Source: Pseudomonas fluorescens
Lineage (GTDB): Bacteria; Pseudomonadota; Gammaproteobacteria; Pseudomonadales; Pseudomonadaceae
Direction of reading: 5' to 3'
DNA length: 64,000 nucleotides
Assembly: GCF_002837185.1 (NCBI RefSeq)
Contig: NZ_KZ477986.1
Coordinates: 137,425-201,424, forward strand
Shown: positions 28,614 to 37,449 of the stretch, piece after piece
How the letters are laid out: every line of letters starts with the position of its first letter
Numbering within the stretch: the first letter of the stretch is position 1
Position numbers and translations under genes: made by a program
Notes under the pieces: model-generated
The model's database searches: none
Told to the model about the DNA's origin: nothing
The model's input: only the letters and a program-made list of their open reading frames with translations

Positions 28614-29063
28614 ATGGCCAACAGCCGCGCCGCGCGCCTGGCCCCAGTGGTGGAAATGGCCGAAAAGGCCGAAAAAGCCGCCGTGCAGCGCCTGGGGTAT
28701 TTCCAGGGCCAGGTGCGCCTGGCGGAGAGCAAGCTGGGCGACCTGGAGCGCTTTCGCCTTGAGTACCAACAGCAGTGGATCGAGCGCGGCAGCAAGGGCG
28801 TGTCGGGCCAGTGGCTGATGGGGTACCAGGGCTTTCTCAATCAGCTGGAAACCGCCGTCGGCCAACAGCGCCAGAGCCTGGCCTGGCATCAGAACAACCT
28901 CGACAAGGCCCGTGAAAGCTGGCAACAGGCGTTTGCCCGCGTCGAAGGGTTGCGCAAGCTGGTGCAGCGCTATATCGATGAAGCACGAGCCATCGAAGAC
29001 AAGCGCGAGCAGAAACTGCTGGATGAACTGTCCCAGCGCCTTCCGCGCCAGGAACAGTTCTAA
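28614..29063 (+). CDS. fliJ: flagellar export chaperone FliJ
   Basis: A 149-aa protein predicted to form a long antiparallel coiled coil, like the central stalk of F-type ATPases, inserted in the FliI ring. It is rich in Gln, Glu, Arg and Lys with almost no proline, and heptad-like stretches run from about 15 to 140 (KAEKAAVQRLGYFQGQVRL; SWQQAFARVEGLRKLVQRY). It starts 3 bp after the fliI stop and ends the fliE-J unit; a REP doublet follows. Confidence 0.92.
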   Translation: MANSRAARLAPVVEMAEKAEKAAVQRLGYFQGQVRLAESKLGDLERFRLEYQQQWIERGSKGVSGQWLMGYQGFLNQLETAVGQQRQSLAWHQNNLDKARESWQQAFARVEGLRKLVQRYIDEARAIEDKREQKLLDELSQRLPRQEQF

Positions 29064-29079
29064 CTAGCGAAGCATTACA

Positions 29080-29173
29080 AATGTGGGAGGGGGCTTGCCC
29101 CCGATAGCAGAGTGTCAGTCAAGAAATCCTTGGCTGACACACCGCAATCGGGGGCAAGCCCCCTCCCACATTT
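29080..29173. repeat. REP doublet (GTGGGAGGGGGCTTGC family)
   Basis: Two inverted arms, TGTGGGAGGGGGCTTGCCCC and its complement, about 40 bp apart, lie between fliJ and hsbA. They mark the boundary between the fliE unit and the regulatory module. Confidence 0.87.
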
Positions 29174-29247
29174 GATTTGCTGTGTTGCTCAGATCGGGTT
29201 CGCCTGCTACACCTTGTTGCACAGACCCATGACAAGGAAGCAGTCAC

Positions 29248-29553
29248 ATGTCAATCGAGTCAGAAGTATCCCTGGACGGGAAGAAGTTGACGATCGCAAT
29301 CAAGGGCCGGTTCGATTTCGGCAGCCACCAGGCATTTCGCGATGCCTACGAGCGTTACTACAAGGTGCCCGAGTTGTATGTGGTCGATCTTAAAGAAACC
29401 ACCTACATGGACAGCTCGGCCCTGGGCATGCTCCTGCTGCTCAGGGACCATGCCGGTGGCGATGAGTCTCAAGTGCACGTCAGCAACAGCAGCCACGACG
29501 TGCGCAAAATCCTCGCCATTTCCAATTTCGACAAGCTGTTCGATATATCGTGA
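29248..29553 (+). CDS. hsbA: anti-sigma factor antagonist HsbA (STAS domain)
   Basis: A 101-aa single STAS-domain protein. The phosphorylatable serine lies in the motif YMDSSALGMLLLL, with S56 at the position reported as the phosphosite in P. aeruginosa HsbA. In that species unphosphorylated HsbA binds the anti-sigma factor FlgM and frees FliA, while the phosphorylated form promotes sessile behaviour. It overlaps hsbR by 4 bp and forms a module with hsbR and hptB. The symbol is assigned by domain content and order; I did not confirm orthology. Confidence 0.85.
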   Translation: MSIESEVSLDGKKLTIAIKGRFDFGSHQAFRDAYERYYKVPELYVVDLKETTYMDSSALGMLLLLRDHAGGDESQVHVSNSSHDVRKILAISNFDKLFDIS

Positions 29554-31268
29554 GAGTCCTGGCCCCCTTATCCGAGCCGCTGACCATCCTGATTGCCGAA
29601 GACAGTGCCGCCGACTTGCTGTTGTTGTCGACCATCGTGCGGCGTCAGGGCCACCATGTGCTCACCGCGACCAATGGCGAGCAAGCCGTTGAAGTGTTTG
29701 CACGCGAGCGCCCGCAGCTGGTGCTGATGGACGCGATCATGCCGGTGATGGATGGTTTTCTCGCCGCGCGCTGGATCAAGCAATTGGCGGGCGAGCAGTT
29801 GGTCCCCATCATCTTCCTGACCTCGCTGCGCGAAAGCGCTGCACTGGCCGAGTGCCTTGACGCCGGCGGCGACGATTTCCTGCCCAAGCCCTATAACCAG
29901 TTGATTCTGGCCGCCAAGATCAATGCCATGGACCGCCTGCGGCGGTTACAAGCCACGGTGCTGCAGCAGCGTGACCAGATCGCCCGGCACAACGACTACT
30001 TGCTACATGAGCAGCGCGCCGCCAAGGCCGTGTTCGACAAGGTCGCGCATTCGGGGTGCATCAACGCGGCGCCGAATATCCGCTACCTGCAATCGCCCTA
30101 TGCACTGTTCAATGGCGACCTGTTGCTGGCGGCCTATACGCCGTCCGGCGACATGCATGTGCTGCTTGGCGATTTCACCGGCCACGGCCTGCCGGCGGCC
30201 ATCGGTGCCATGCCCCTGGCCGAAGTGTTCTACGGCATGACCGCCAAGGGCTATGGGCTGACGCAAACCCTGCGCGAGATGAACGCCAAGCTCAAGCGCA
30301 TCCTGCCGGTGGACATGTTCTGCTGCGCCACACTGTTGTGCCTGAGCACCGAGCGGCGCGTGGTGGAGGTGTGGAACGGCGGCATGCCCGAAGGCTATGT
30401 GCATGAGGTCGCCACCGGCAAGCGCACGGCGTTGATGTCGCGGCATCTGCCGTTGGGCGTGCTGCCGGCCCAGGCATTCGATGACAGCACCGAAGTCTGG
30501 CCCATGGCCCTGGGCGATCGGGTGTTCCTGCTCTCCGATGGGGTGCTGGACACTGCCGACGCCAATGACCAGTTGTTCGGCGCCGAGCGTTTGCAGCAGG
30601 TGTTTGCCGCCAACCGCGAGCCCGACCGCTTGTTCGAGGATATCGAGCAGGCGCTGGCGGCCTTTCGCGGTGAGGCACGGGACGACGTCAGCATGGTTGA
30701 AATCACGTTGCTGCCCGGCCAACCGGTCCGTGTGGCCGAACCGATGTATTCCGACAGTGGCCAGTCGTGCCCGCTGAATTGGTCGGTGAGTTTCGAATTT
30801 CGCGCGCAGACCCTCAGGCGCTACAACCCATTGCCGTATCTGCTGCAATTGCTGCTGGAGGTCCACGGCCTGCGTGAGCAGAGCGGCGCGCTCTACACGG
30901 TGATGGCCGAGTTGTATGCCAATGCCCTCGAACATGGCGTACTGGGGCTGGATTCACAGCTCAAGCGCGATGCCGATGGGTTTGCGCAGTACTACCGCCT
31001 GCGCAATGAGCGGCTGGCGCACTTGAACAGCGGCCATATCCGGGTGCATGTGCAGGTGTCCCCGACTGCGCAGGGCGGCAAAATGACGCTACGTGTCGAG
31101 GACAGCGGACCTGGCTTCGATGTTGACGAGGTGCTGGCGCGGCCGCAGGATGCTGACCGTCTGTCCGGCCGCGGCTTGAACCTGGTGCGTCAACTGAGCG
31201 GCGACGTACGCTGGTCCGATGGCGGGCGCTGCGTCTGCGTGGAGTTTTGCTGGAAGGCTCTGGCATAA
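29550..31268 (+). CDS. hsbR: HsbR: response regulator with PP2C phosphatase and anti-sigma kinase domains
   Basis: A 572-aa cytoplasmic regulator starting at a GTG that overlaps the hsbA stop (GTGA). The receiver domain (about 10-130) has D61 in VLMDAIMPVMDG. The PP2C/SpoIIE phosphatase domain (about 190-395) carries LLGDFTGHGLPAAIGA and LLSDGVLD. The C-terminal HATPase/RsbW-like kinase domain (about 415-570) carries ELYANALEHGVLG and EDSGPGFDVDEV. In P. aeruginosa the phosphorylated receiver switches it from kinase to phosphatase for HsbA. Phosphate should arrive through the HptB gene 30 bp downstream. Confidence 0.87.
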   Translation: MRVLAPLSEPLTILIAEDSAADLLLLSTIVRRQGHHVLTATNGEQAVEVFARERPQLVLMDAIMPVMDGFLAARWIKQLAGEQLVPIIFLTSLRESAALAECLDAGGDDFLPKPYNQLILAAKINAMDRLRRLQATVLQQRDQIARHNDYLLHEQRAAKAVFDKVAHSGCINAAPNIRYLQSPYALFNGDLLLAAYTPSGDMHVLLGDFTGHGLPAAIGAMPLAEVFYGMTAKGYGLTQTLREMNAKLKRILPVDMFCCATLLCLSTERRVVEVWNGGMPEGYVHEVATGKRTALMSRHLPLGVLPAQAFDDSTEVWPMALGDRVFLLSDGVLDTADANDQLFGAERLQQVFAANREPDRLFEDIEQALAAFRGEARDDVSMVEITLLPGQPVRVAEPMYSDSGQSCPLNWSVSFEFRAQTLRRYNPLPYLLQLLLEVHGLREQSGALYTVMAELYANALEHGVLGLDSQLKRDADGFAQYYRLRNERLAHLNSGHIRVHVQVSPTAQGGKMTLRVEDSGPGFDVDEVLARPQDADRLSGRGLNLVRQLSGDVRWSDGGRCVCVEFCWKALA

Positions 31269-31298
31269 TCCGTCAATTCTTGATCAAGGAGCGAGCAA

Positions 31299-31643
31299 GT
31301 GGTCGATATACATCTGGACCCGGACGTGTTGTCGGGTTTGAAGGAGGTGATGGAGGGCGAATACCCGAAATTGCTGGATACCTTCCTTCATGATTCTCAG
31401 GAGCGTGTCACCGCGTTGCGCAAGGCGCGTGACGATGCCAAGGCGCTGGGGCATATAGCGCATAGCTTCAAGGGCAGCAGTGGCAACCTGGGCGCGGTGC
31501 GGTTGGCGCAGTTGTGCCAGCGATTGGAGGCTGAGTCCGCTGAGCCCGCATCGGATCTCGGTGCGTTGGTTGATCAGATTGACCGTGAGTTCGCGCTGGT
31601 CAAGCCGATGTACGAATCGGAGCGCCAGCGTTTCACTTTATAA
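31299..31643 (+). CDS. hptB: histidine phosphotransfer protein HptB
   Basis: A 114-aa single Hpt domain. The phosphoacceptor histidine is in AHSFKGSSGNLGA (H55). GTG at 31299 is preceded by AAGGAGCGAGC. In P. aeruginosa HptB receives phosphate from hybrid kinases such as PA1611, ErcS', SagS and RetS-related sensors and passes it to HsbR. It is the third gene of the hsbA-hsbR-hptB module. The kinases that feed it are not in this window. Confidence 0.87.
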   Translation: MVDIHLDPDVLSGLKEVMEGEYPKLLDTFLHDSQERVTALRKARDDAKALGHIAHSFKGSSGNLGAVRLAQLCQRLEAESAEPASDLGALVDQIDREFALVKPMYESERQRFTL

Positions 31644-31658
31644 GTCGTCGCTGCCAAC

Positions 31659-31676
31659 CTGGCCCGACTCTTGCTC
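31659..31676 (+). promoter_or_regulatory. sigma-54 promoter of fliK
   Basis: CTGGCCCGACTCTTGCTC has GG at 31661-31662 and GC at 31673-31674, exact spacing, with TTGCT as -12 box. It lies 16 bp after the hptB stop and about 50 bp before fliK. Confidence 0.8.
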
Positions 31677-31726
31677 TATCTCCCGATACTGCATCCCCGA
31701 CCCCCATGCAGTGGAGACCTTTAACT

Positions 31727-33010
31727 ATGCCAGTCGCCCCCAATTCGCTCCTTCAGGCTGCCCCCGCGGCCAAGCCTCAAGCGCCTGCCGCCACCCTTGC
31801 GGTGGCGGCTGCGGACCCACGGGACAAGGGCCCTGGCTTTGCTCAAGTGTTCGCCAACCAGGGCGCCAAACCGACGCTGAAAACCGACAGCGCCCCGGGC
31901 AAATCGTCGCCGGCAACAGCCGACAACCCGTCTGCCGCCAGTACGCCTGCGGTTGCCGATAGCGGCAATTCCTTGCCTGCCAAGCCGTCGGATACCGACA
32001 AAGCGGCCGAGGACACACCCGCCGATCCGGCCCTGGCGCAACAGCCCGCGTCCGATACACCGGTGGATCCGGCCTTGATCGCCACGGTTACACCCGTCGC
32101 CGTCCCGCTGCCAACTCCAGCCTCTGCGGTGGCTGTGGAGGATGACACGCCCCAACCGGTGGCGGCCGCCGTCACCGTGATCGATGAGGCCAGCCAGCCG
32201 GCCTTCGACCCCGAAGCCGACCCCCTGGACGCCATGCCTGCCGTGCGCCTGGCGATGGAGCAGGGCGGTCATGTGTCGGCCGGCAGCCAGGCGCCGCAGA
32301 AAGCGGCGCCTGGCACGGCCCTGGATCAGCCGACCGCCGCGCAGAATTTTGCGGCGGGCCTGGCCACGATGGTCGATCAACAAGCCACCAAGGACAGCAC
32401 CGACACCGGCGGCGAGAAAGCCTTTGGCGCGCTGATCGATGACGGCCTCAAGGACCTCAAGGATGCCGGCAGCGACACCCGCGTGGATGACTTCGCCAAC
32501 CGCCTGGCCGCGCTGACCCAGGCCGCCACGCCAAAAACCGCCAATGCCTTGCCGCCAGTGGTCAACGCCCCGCTGGCCATGCACCAGAGCGGCTGGACCG
32601 AAGAAGTGGTCAACCGCGTGATGTACCTCTCCAGCGCCAGCCTCAAGTCGGCCGAAATCCAATTGCAGCCGGCCGAACTGGGCCGCCTGGATATCAAGGT
32701 CAACATGACGCCCGACCAGCAGGCCCAAGTCAGTTTCATGAGCGGCCACGCCGTGGTGCGTGAAGCGCTGGAAAGCCAGTCCGGGCGCTTGCGCGAGATG
32801 TTCGCCCAGCAGGGCATGGGGCAGGTGGATGTAAATGTGTCCGACCAGTCCCGGGGGCAGGAGCAGCAGCAACAGCAGAGCCAGGCGCGGGGTGTGGGCG
32901 CCAGCGTCGGACGCGGTGGCGACAGCGCCGGCCAAGTGGATGTGGCTGAGGCTGTGGCGCCGGTGACTCAGACCGTGATCGGCTCCAGCGCCGTCGACTA
33001 CTACGCCTGA
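31727..33010 (+). CDS. fliK: flagellar hook-length control protein FliK
   Basis: A 427-aa secreted ruler protein that measures the hook and triggers the FlhB specificity switch. The N-terminal half is Ala/Pro/Asp-rich and of low complexity, as is usual for the ruler part. The conserved Flg_hook domain is near 300-385 (ASLKSAEIQLQPAELGRLDI, then VNMTPDQQAQVSF and LESQSGRLREMF). The C-terminus has a Gln-rich stretch. ATG at 31727 is chosen because GGAGA precedes it; the open frame extends 21 bp further upstream. It is transcribed alone, from its own sigma-54 promoter. Confidence 0.92.
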   Translation: MPVAPNSLLQAAPAAKPQAPAATLAVAAADPRDKGPGFAQVFANQGAKPTLKTDSAPGKSSPATADNPSAASTPAVADSGNSLPAKPSDTDKAAEDTPADPALAQQPASDTPVDPALIATVTPVAVPLPTPASAVAVEDDTPQPVAAAVTVIDEASQPAFDPEADPLDAMPAVRLAMEQGGHVSAGSQAPQKAAPGTALDQPTAAQNFAAGLATMVDQQATKDSTDTGGEKAFGALIDDGLKDLKDAGSDTRVDDFANRLAALTQAATPKTANALPPVVNAPLAMHQSGWTEEVVNRVMYLSSASLKSAEIQLQPAELGRLDIKVNMTPDQQAQVSFMSGHAVVREALESQSGRLREMFAQQGMGQVDVNVSDQSRGQEQQQQQSQARGVGASVGRGGDSAGQVDVAEAVAPVTQTVIGSSAVDYYA

Positions 33011-33032
33011 CCTGAATCAGATAGAGATCCAA

Positions 33033-33125
33033 AATGTGGGAGGGGGCTTGCCGCCGATTGCGCTGTATCAGCGACAGATTTGTTGACTGACATACTGCTG
33101 TCGGGGGCAAGCCTCCTCCCACATT
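33033..33125. repeat. REP doublet (GTGGGAGGGGGCTTGC family), slightly diverged
   Basis: Inverted arms ATGTGGGAGGGGGCTTGCCG and GGGGGCAAGCCTCCTCCCAC lie between fliK and the fliL promoter. Each arm has one or two substitutions relative to the commonest version. Confidence 0.85.
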
Positions 33126-33155
33126 GGTTTGTGTTGCTGGCTTTCTCAGACAACT

Positions 33156-33173
33156 CTGGCATAACACTTGCTC
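33156..33173 (+). promoter_or_regulatory. sigma-54 promoter of the fliL operon
   Basis: TCTGGCATAACACTTGCT has GG at 33158-33159 and GC at 33170-33171, with CTGGCA and TTGCT boxes. It lies about 50 bp before fliL and should drive fliLMNOPQR-flhB. Confidence 0.88.
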
Positions 33174-33222
33174 TTGCCTATCCGTAGATCTATGAATCCC
33201 CGAATAGTGACGGATTATTGGC

Positions 33223-33723
33223 ATGGCGAAGAGCGACGACGCAGCAACTCCCCCCGCAGGCAAAGGCAAGCTCAAGCTGATCCTGCTGATTGTGCTGGGC
33301 CTGCTCCTGGCCATTGGCGCCTCGATTGGCGGCACCTGGTACATCATGCACAGCAACGCAAGCAAACCGGCTCCCGCCGCCGACACCGCCACTAACGTCA
33401 AGCAACCGGCAATCTTCGAACCGATGCTGCCGGCCTTTGTCGCCAACTACAACCAGAACGGTCGCCAACGCTACTTGCAGGTGAGCATCACCTTGCTGGC
33501 GCGCAACCAGGCGGACCTGGACGCGCTCAAAGTGCACATGCCGGTGATCCGCAACAACCTGGTGATGCTGTTCTCGGGTCAGAGCTTCGACAGCCTGGCC
33601 ACGCCGGTGGGCCAGGAGATGCTGCGCCAGAAGGTCACTGCCAGCGTGCAGGAAGTGGCCCAGAAAGAGCTCGGCAAAGTCGTAGTCGAGCAGGCGCTCT
33701 TCACTAACTTCGTATTGCAGTAG
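33223..33723 (+). CDS. fliL: flagellar basal body-associated protein FliL
   Basis: A 166-aa inner-membrane protein near the stators. One membrane helix (about 14-36, LILLIVLGLLLAIGASIGG) follows a short Lys-rich cytoplasmic tail; the rest is a periplasmic SPFH-like domain containing RYLQVSITLLARN and ending FTNFVLQ. FliL stabilises stator engagement in several bacteria. It is the first gene after the sigma-54 site and ends 9 bp before fliM. Confidence 0.94.
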   Translation: MAKSDDAATPPAGKGKLKLILLIVLGLLLAIGASIGGTWYIMHSNASKPAPAADTATNVKQPAIFEPMLPAFVANYNQNGRQRYLQVSITLLARNQADLDALKVHMPVIRNNLVMLFSGQSFDSLATPVGQEMLRQKVTASVQEVAQKELGKVVVEQALFTNFVLQ

Positions 33724-33732
33724 GATCACGAC

Positions 33733-34701
33733 ATGGCCGTGCAAGACCTGCTGTCCCAGGATGAAATCGACGCGCTGTTGCATGGCGTGGACGATGGTCT
33801 GGTACAGACCGAAATGGCTGCCGAGCCCGGCAGTGTCAAAAGTTATGACCTGACCAGCCAGGATCGCATCGTCCGTGGACGCATGCCGACCCTGGAAATG
33901 ATCAACGAACGTTTCGCCCGCTACACCCGCATCAGCATGTTCAACATGCTGCGCCGTTCCGCGGACGTGGCGGTGGGCGGCGTGCAGGTGATGAAGTTCG
34001 GTGAATACGTACACTCGCTGTACGTGCCCACCAGCCTCAACCTGGTCAAGATCAAGCCGTTGCGCGGCACCGCGCTGTTCATCCTTGACGCCAAGCTGGT
34101 GTTCAAACTGGTGGACAACTTCTTCGGCGGCGACGGCCGTCACGCCAAGATCGAAGGCCGTGAATTCACCCCCACTGAGCTGCGCGTGGTGCGCATGGTG
34201 CTGGAGCAGGCCTTCATCGACTTGAAGGAAGCCTGGCAGGCGATCATGGAAGTCAATTTCGAGTACATCAACTCGGAAGTGAACCCGGCCATGGCCAACA
34301 TCGTCGGGCCGAGCGAAGCCATTGTGGTGTCCACGTTCCACATCGAACTCGATGGCGGCGGCGGCGACCTGCACGTGACCATGCCGTACTCGATGATCGA
34401 GCCGGTGCGCGAAATGCTCGACGCCGGTTTCCAGTCGGATCTCGACGACCAGGACGAACGCTGGGTCAAGGCCCTGCGCGAAGACCTGCTGGACGTCGAC
34501 GTACCGCTGAGCGCCACCGTGGCCCGTCGCCAGCTGCGCCTGCGCGACATTCTGCACATGCAGCCGGGGGACGTGATCCCCGTCGAATTGCCGGAAGAAC
34601 TGATCATGCGCGCCAACGGCGTGCCGTCGTTCAAGGTCAAGCTCGGCTCTCACAAAGGCAACCTGGCGTTGCAAGTGATCGAACCGATCAACCGCCGCTG
34701 A
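33733..34701 (+). CDS. fliM: flagellar motor switch protein FliM
   Basis: A 322-aa C-ring protein that binds phosphorylated CheY. The N-terminal CheY-binding peptide is LLSQDEIDALLHG (about 5-17). The middle CheC-like domain spans about 45-235 (with GGDGRHAKIEGREFTPTEL) and the C-terminal SpoA/FliN-like domain about 250-322 (DVPLSATVARRQLRLRDIL). It lies between fliL and fliN in the long export-gate operon. Confidence 0.97.
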   Translation: MAVQDLLSQDEIDALLHGVDDGLVQTEMAAEPGSVKSYDLTSQDRIVRGRMPTLEMINERFARYTRISMFNMLRRSADVAVGGVQVMKFGEYVHSLYVPTSLNLVKIKPLRGTALFILDAKLVFKLVDNFFGGDGRHAKIEGREFTPTELRVVRMVLEQAFIDLKEAWQAIMEVNFEYINSEVNPAMANIVGPSEAIVVSTFHIELDGGGGDLHVTMPYSMIEPVREMLDAGFQSDLDDQDERWVKALREDLLDVDVPLSATVARRQLRLRDILHMQPGDVIPVELPEELIMRANGVPSFKVKLGSHKGNLALQVIEPINRR

Positions 34702-34735
34702 TCAACATTCATTTTTGCTACGCCGAGGACATGTA

Positions 34736-35203
34736 ATGGCTACCGAACACGAAAACACTTCCGCCGAAGACCAGGCCCTGGCTGACGAGTGGGCTGCGGC
34801 CCTGGAAGAAACCGGCGATGTCGGCCAGGACGACATCGACGCGCTGCTGGCCGCCGACGCCGCGTCTGCACCGGCCGGCAAGCGCCTGGCGATGGAAGAA
34901 TTCGGCAGCGTGCCGAAAAACAACGAGCCGGTGAGCCTCGACGGCCCCAACCTGGATGTGATCCTGGACATTCCGGTGTCGATTTCCATGGAAGTGGGCA
35001 GCACCGAAATCAATATCCGCAACCTGCTGCAGCTCAACCAGGGCTCGGTGATCGAGCTGGACCGCCTGGCCGGCGAGCCGTTGGACGTGCTGGTCAACGG
35101 CACGCTGATCGCCCATGGCGAAGTGGTGGTGGTCAACGAAAAGTTCGGCATCCGCCTGACCGACGTGATCAGCCCGAGCGAACGCATCAAGAAGTTGCGC
35201 TGA
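34736..35203 (+). CDS. fliN: flagellar motor switch protein FliN
   Basis: A 155-aa C-ring protein. The N-terminal 70 residues are acidic and contain a second CheY-binding-like peptide, GQDDIDALLAADAA; the C-terminal SpoA domain (about 80-155) has LDIPVSISMEVGSTEINIRN and ends SERIKKLR. ATG at 34736 with GAGGA upstream is preferred over an earlier in-frame TTG. It lies 34 bp after fliM and 1 bp before fliO. Confidence 0.96.
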   Translation: MATEHENTSAEDQALADEWAAALEETGDVGQDDIDALLAADAASAPAGKRLAMEEFGSVPKNNEPVSLDGPNLDVILDIPVSISMEVGSTEINIRNLLQLNQGSVIELDRLAGEPLDVLVNGTLIAHGEVVVVNEKFGIRLTDVISPSERIKKLR

Positions 35204-35204
35204 A

Positions 35205-35639
35205 ATGAAGTACTCGATGGCGGGACTGTGGCTGGCGCTGCCATTGAGCGCGCTGGCGGCCGAGCCGGTCGCGCAAGCGGCGGCGGCACCGGCGGTCGGC
35301 AGCGTCGGCGGGCAGTTGACGCAGTTGCTGCTCGGCCTGTTACTGGTGATCGGCTTGATCTTCGTGCTGGCCTGGCTGATGCGCCGTGTGCAGCGCATCG
35401 GCCCGGGCAATGCCCAGGTGATCGAGCTGGTTGGCTCGCGCGCACTCGGCCCGCGGGACCGGCTGGTGCTGGTGCAGGTGGGCGAGGAGCAGATCCTGCT
35501 CGGCATCACCCCTGGCCGCATCACCCCGTTGCACGTACTCAAGACCCCGGTGGACGCGGCCAGCACCGAGACCGCCACGCCAGAATTCGCCCAGCGCCTG
35601 ATGGAATTGCTGGGCAAGGATCAGAAGGATAAGAAGTAA
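35205..35639 (+). CDS. fliO: flagellar export apparatus protein FliO
   Basis: A 144-aa membrane protein that helps assemble the FliP ring. A signal-like N-terminus ([12 protein letters not shown]) is followed by a membrane helix (about 44-66, [19 protein letters not shown]) and a cytoplasmic domain ([19 protein letters not shown]). It is short and poorly conserved, as is usual. Its start lies 1 bp after the fliN stop and its stop overlaps the fliP ATG. Confidence 0.93.
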   Translation: MKYSMAGLWLALPLSALAAEPVAQAAAAPAVGSVGGQLTQLLLGLLLVIGLIFVLAWLMRRVQRIGPGNAQVIELVGSRALGPRDRLVLVQVGEEQILLGITPGRITPLHVLKTPVDAASTETATPEFAQRLMELLGKDQKDKK

Positions 35640-36382
35640 TGCGCGTGTTCCTGACGCTCATGCTGTTGCTGGCCGCGCCGATGGCACTGGGCGCCGACCC
35701 GTTGTCGATCCCGGCGATTACCCTGGGCACCAATGCGGCCGGCGCGCAGGAATACTCGGTCAGCCTGCAGATCCTGCTGATCATGACCGCGCTGAGTTTT
35801 ATCCCGGCGTTCGTCATGCTGATGACCAGCTTTACGCGGATCATCATCGTGTTCTCGATCCTGCGCCAGGCCCTGGGCCTGCAGCAGACGCCGTCGAACC
35901 AGATCCTCACCGGCATGGCGCTGTTTTTGACGCTGTTCATCATGGCGCCGGTATTTGACAAGGTGAACCAGCAAGCCCTGCAGCCTTACCTTGCGGAAAA
36001 GCTCACGGCCCAGGACGCGATCGACAAGGCCCAGGGCCCGATCAAGGACTTCATGCTGTCGCAGACCCGCTCCAGCGACCTTGAGTTGTTCATGCGCCTG
36101 TCCAAGCGTACCGACATTGCCACCCCGGACCAGGCGCCGCTGACGATTCTGGTGCCGGCCTTCGTCACCTCGGAATTGAAGACCGCGTTCCAGATCGGCT
36201 TTATGATCTTCATCCCGTTCCTGATCATCGACCTGGTGGTGGCGAGCGTGCTGATGGCAATGGGTATGATGATGCTGTCGCCACTGATCATCTCGCTGCC
36301 GTTCAAGATCATGCTGTTTGTGCTGGTGGACGGCTGGGCGCTGATTATCGGCACCCTGGCCGGCAGTTTCGGGGGGGTATAG
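35639..36382 (+). CDS. fliP: flagellar type III export gate protein FliP
   Basis: A 247-aa core component of the export gate, forming a ring of five with FliQ and FliR. It has a cleavable N-terminal signal peptide (ends LGADP-like), then helices near 45-75, 90-110, 185-210 and 215-240. The FliP signature [20 protein letters not shown] and the motif [15 protein letters not shown] are clear. It overlaps fliO by 1 bp (TAATG). Confidence 0.96.
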   Translation: MRVFLTLMLLLAAPMALGADPLSIPAITLGTNAAGAQEYSVSLQILLIMTALSFIPAFVMLMTSFTRIIIVFSILRQALGLQQTPSNQILTGMALFLTLFIMAPVFDKVNQQALQPYLAEKLTAQDAIDKAQGPIKDFMLSQTRSSDLELFMRLSKRTDIATPDQAPLTILVPAFVTSELKTAFQIGFMIFIPFLIIDLVVASVLMAMGMMMLSPLIISLPFKIMLFVLVDGWALIIGTLAGSFGGV

Positions 36383-36386
36383 GGCT

Positions 36387-36656
36387 ATGACCCCTGAAGT
36401 TGCCGTCGACCTGTTCCGTGAAGCGCTGTGGCTGACCACGCTGATGGTCGCCGTGCTGGTGGTGCCGAGCCTGCTGGTCGGCCTGCTGGTGGCGATGTTC
36501 CAGGCCGCCACCCAGATCAACGAACAGACCCTGAGCTTCCTGCCACGCCTGCTGGTGATGCTGATCACCCTGATCGTCGCCGGCCCGTGGCTGGTGCAAA
36601 CCTTCATGGAATACATCCTGCAGCTGTACGGCAGTATTCCGCAGTTGATCGGCTGA
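36387..36656 (+). CDS. fliQ: flagellar type III export gate protein FliQ
   Basis: An 89-aa protein with two membrane helices (about 15-38 and 53-75). The conserved loop FQAATQINEQTLSFLPR lies between them. It joins FliP and FliR in the export-gate helix. It lies 4 bp after fliP and 4 bp before fliR. Confidence 0.96.
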   Translation: MTPEVAVDLFREALWLTTLMVAVLVVPSLLVGLLVAMFQAATQINEQTLSFLPRLLVMLITLIVAGPWLVQTFMEYILQLYGSIPQLIG

Positions 36657-36660
36657 GCCG

Positions 36661-37446
36661 ATGCAGTCCTTGTTGGCCTTGACCGACACCCAGATCAGTA
36701 CCTGGGTGGCCTCGTTCATCCTGCCGCTGTTTCGCGTCACGGCCATGTTGATGGCCATGCCGGTGTTCGGCACCACCCTCGTACCACGGCGTGTGCGCCT
36801 GTATTTCGCGGTGGCCATTACGGTAGTGATCGTGCCTGGCCTGCCGCCGATGCCGCCGGTCAGCGCGCTCGACCTCAGTGCGCTGCTGCTGATTGCCGAA
36901 CAGGTCCTGATCGGCGCCATGCTGGGCTTTTCCCTGAGCCTGTTCTTCCAGGCGTTTGTGGTGGCCGGGCAAATCATCTCGATCCAGATGGGCATGGGCT
37001 TCGCGTCCATGGTCGACCCCACCAACGGCGTGTCGGCGGCGGTGATCGGGCAATTTTTGACCATGTTGGTAACCTTGCTGTTCCTGGCCATGAACGGCCA
37101 TCTGGTGGCGTTCGAGGTGCTGACCGAAAGCTTTACCACTTTGCCAGTGGGCTCGGGGCTGGTGGTCAACCATTTCTGGGAGTTGGTGGGGCGCCTCGGC
37201 TGGGTGCTGGGCGCGTCCTTGCTGCTGGTGCTGCCGGCGATCACCGCGCTGCTGGTGGTCAACATCGCGTTTGGCGTGATGACCCGCGCGGCGCCGCAGC
37301 TGAACATTTTCTCGATTGGCTTCCCCTTGACCCTGGTGATGGGCATGGGGATTTTCTGGATCGGCCTGGCTGACATTCTCAATCAGTATCAACCGCTGGC
37401 GACCGAAGCCCTGCAGTTCTTACGTGACCTGGCACGGGCGCGCTGA
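36661..37446 (+). CDS. fliR: flagellar type III export gate protein FliR
   Basis: A 261-aa polytopic membrane protein, with about six hydrophobic helices, completing the FliPQR gate. Family motifs are FRVTAMLMAMPVFGTTLVPR, then QMGMGFASMVDPTNG and RAAPQLNIFSIGFPLTL. It is followed by flhB after 3 bp. Length and topology are standard. Confidence 0.96.
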   Translation: MQSLLALTDTQISTWVASFILPLFRVTAMLMAMPVFGTTLVPRRVRLYFAVAITVVIVPGLPPMPPVSALDLSALLLIAEQVLIGAMLGFSLSLFFQAFVVAGQIISIQMGMGFASMVDPTNGVSAAVIGQFLTMLVTLLFLAMNGHLVAFEVLTESFTTLPVGSGLVVNHFWELVGRLGWVLGASLLLVLPAITALLVVNIAFGVMTRAAPQLNIFSIGFPLTLVMGMGIFWIGLADILNQYQPLATEALQFLRDLARAR

Positions 37447-37449
37447 GCC

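Noticed and set aside
29200..29225. Possible sigma-54 site before hsbA (CTACACCTTGTTGCA)
   Set aside because: A good TTGCA -12 box is present but no GG lies ten bases upstream.
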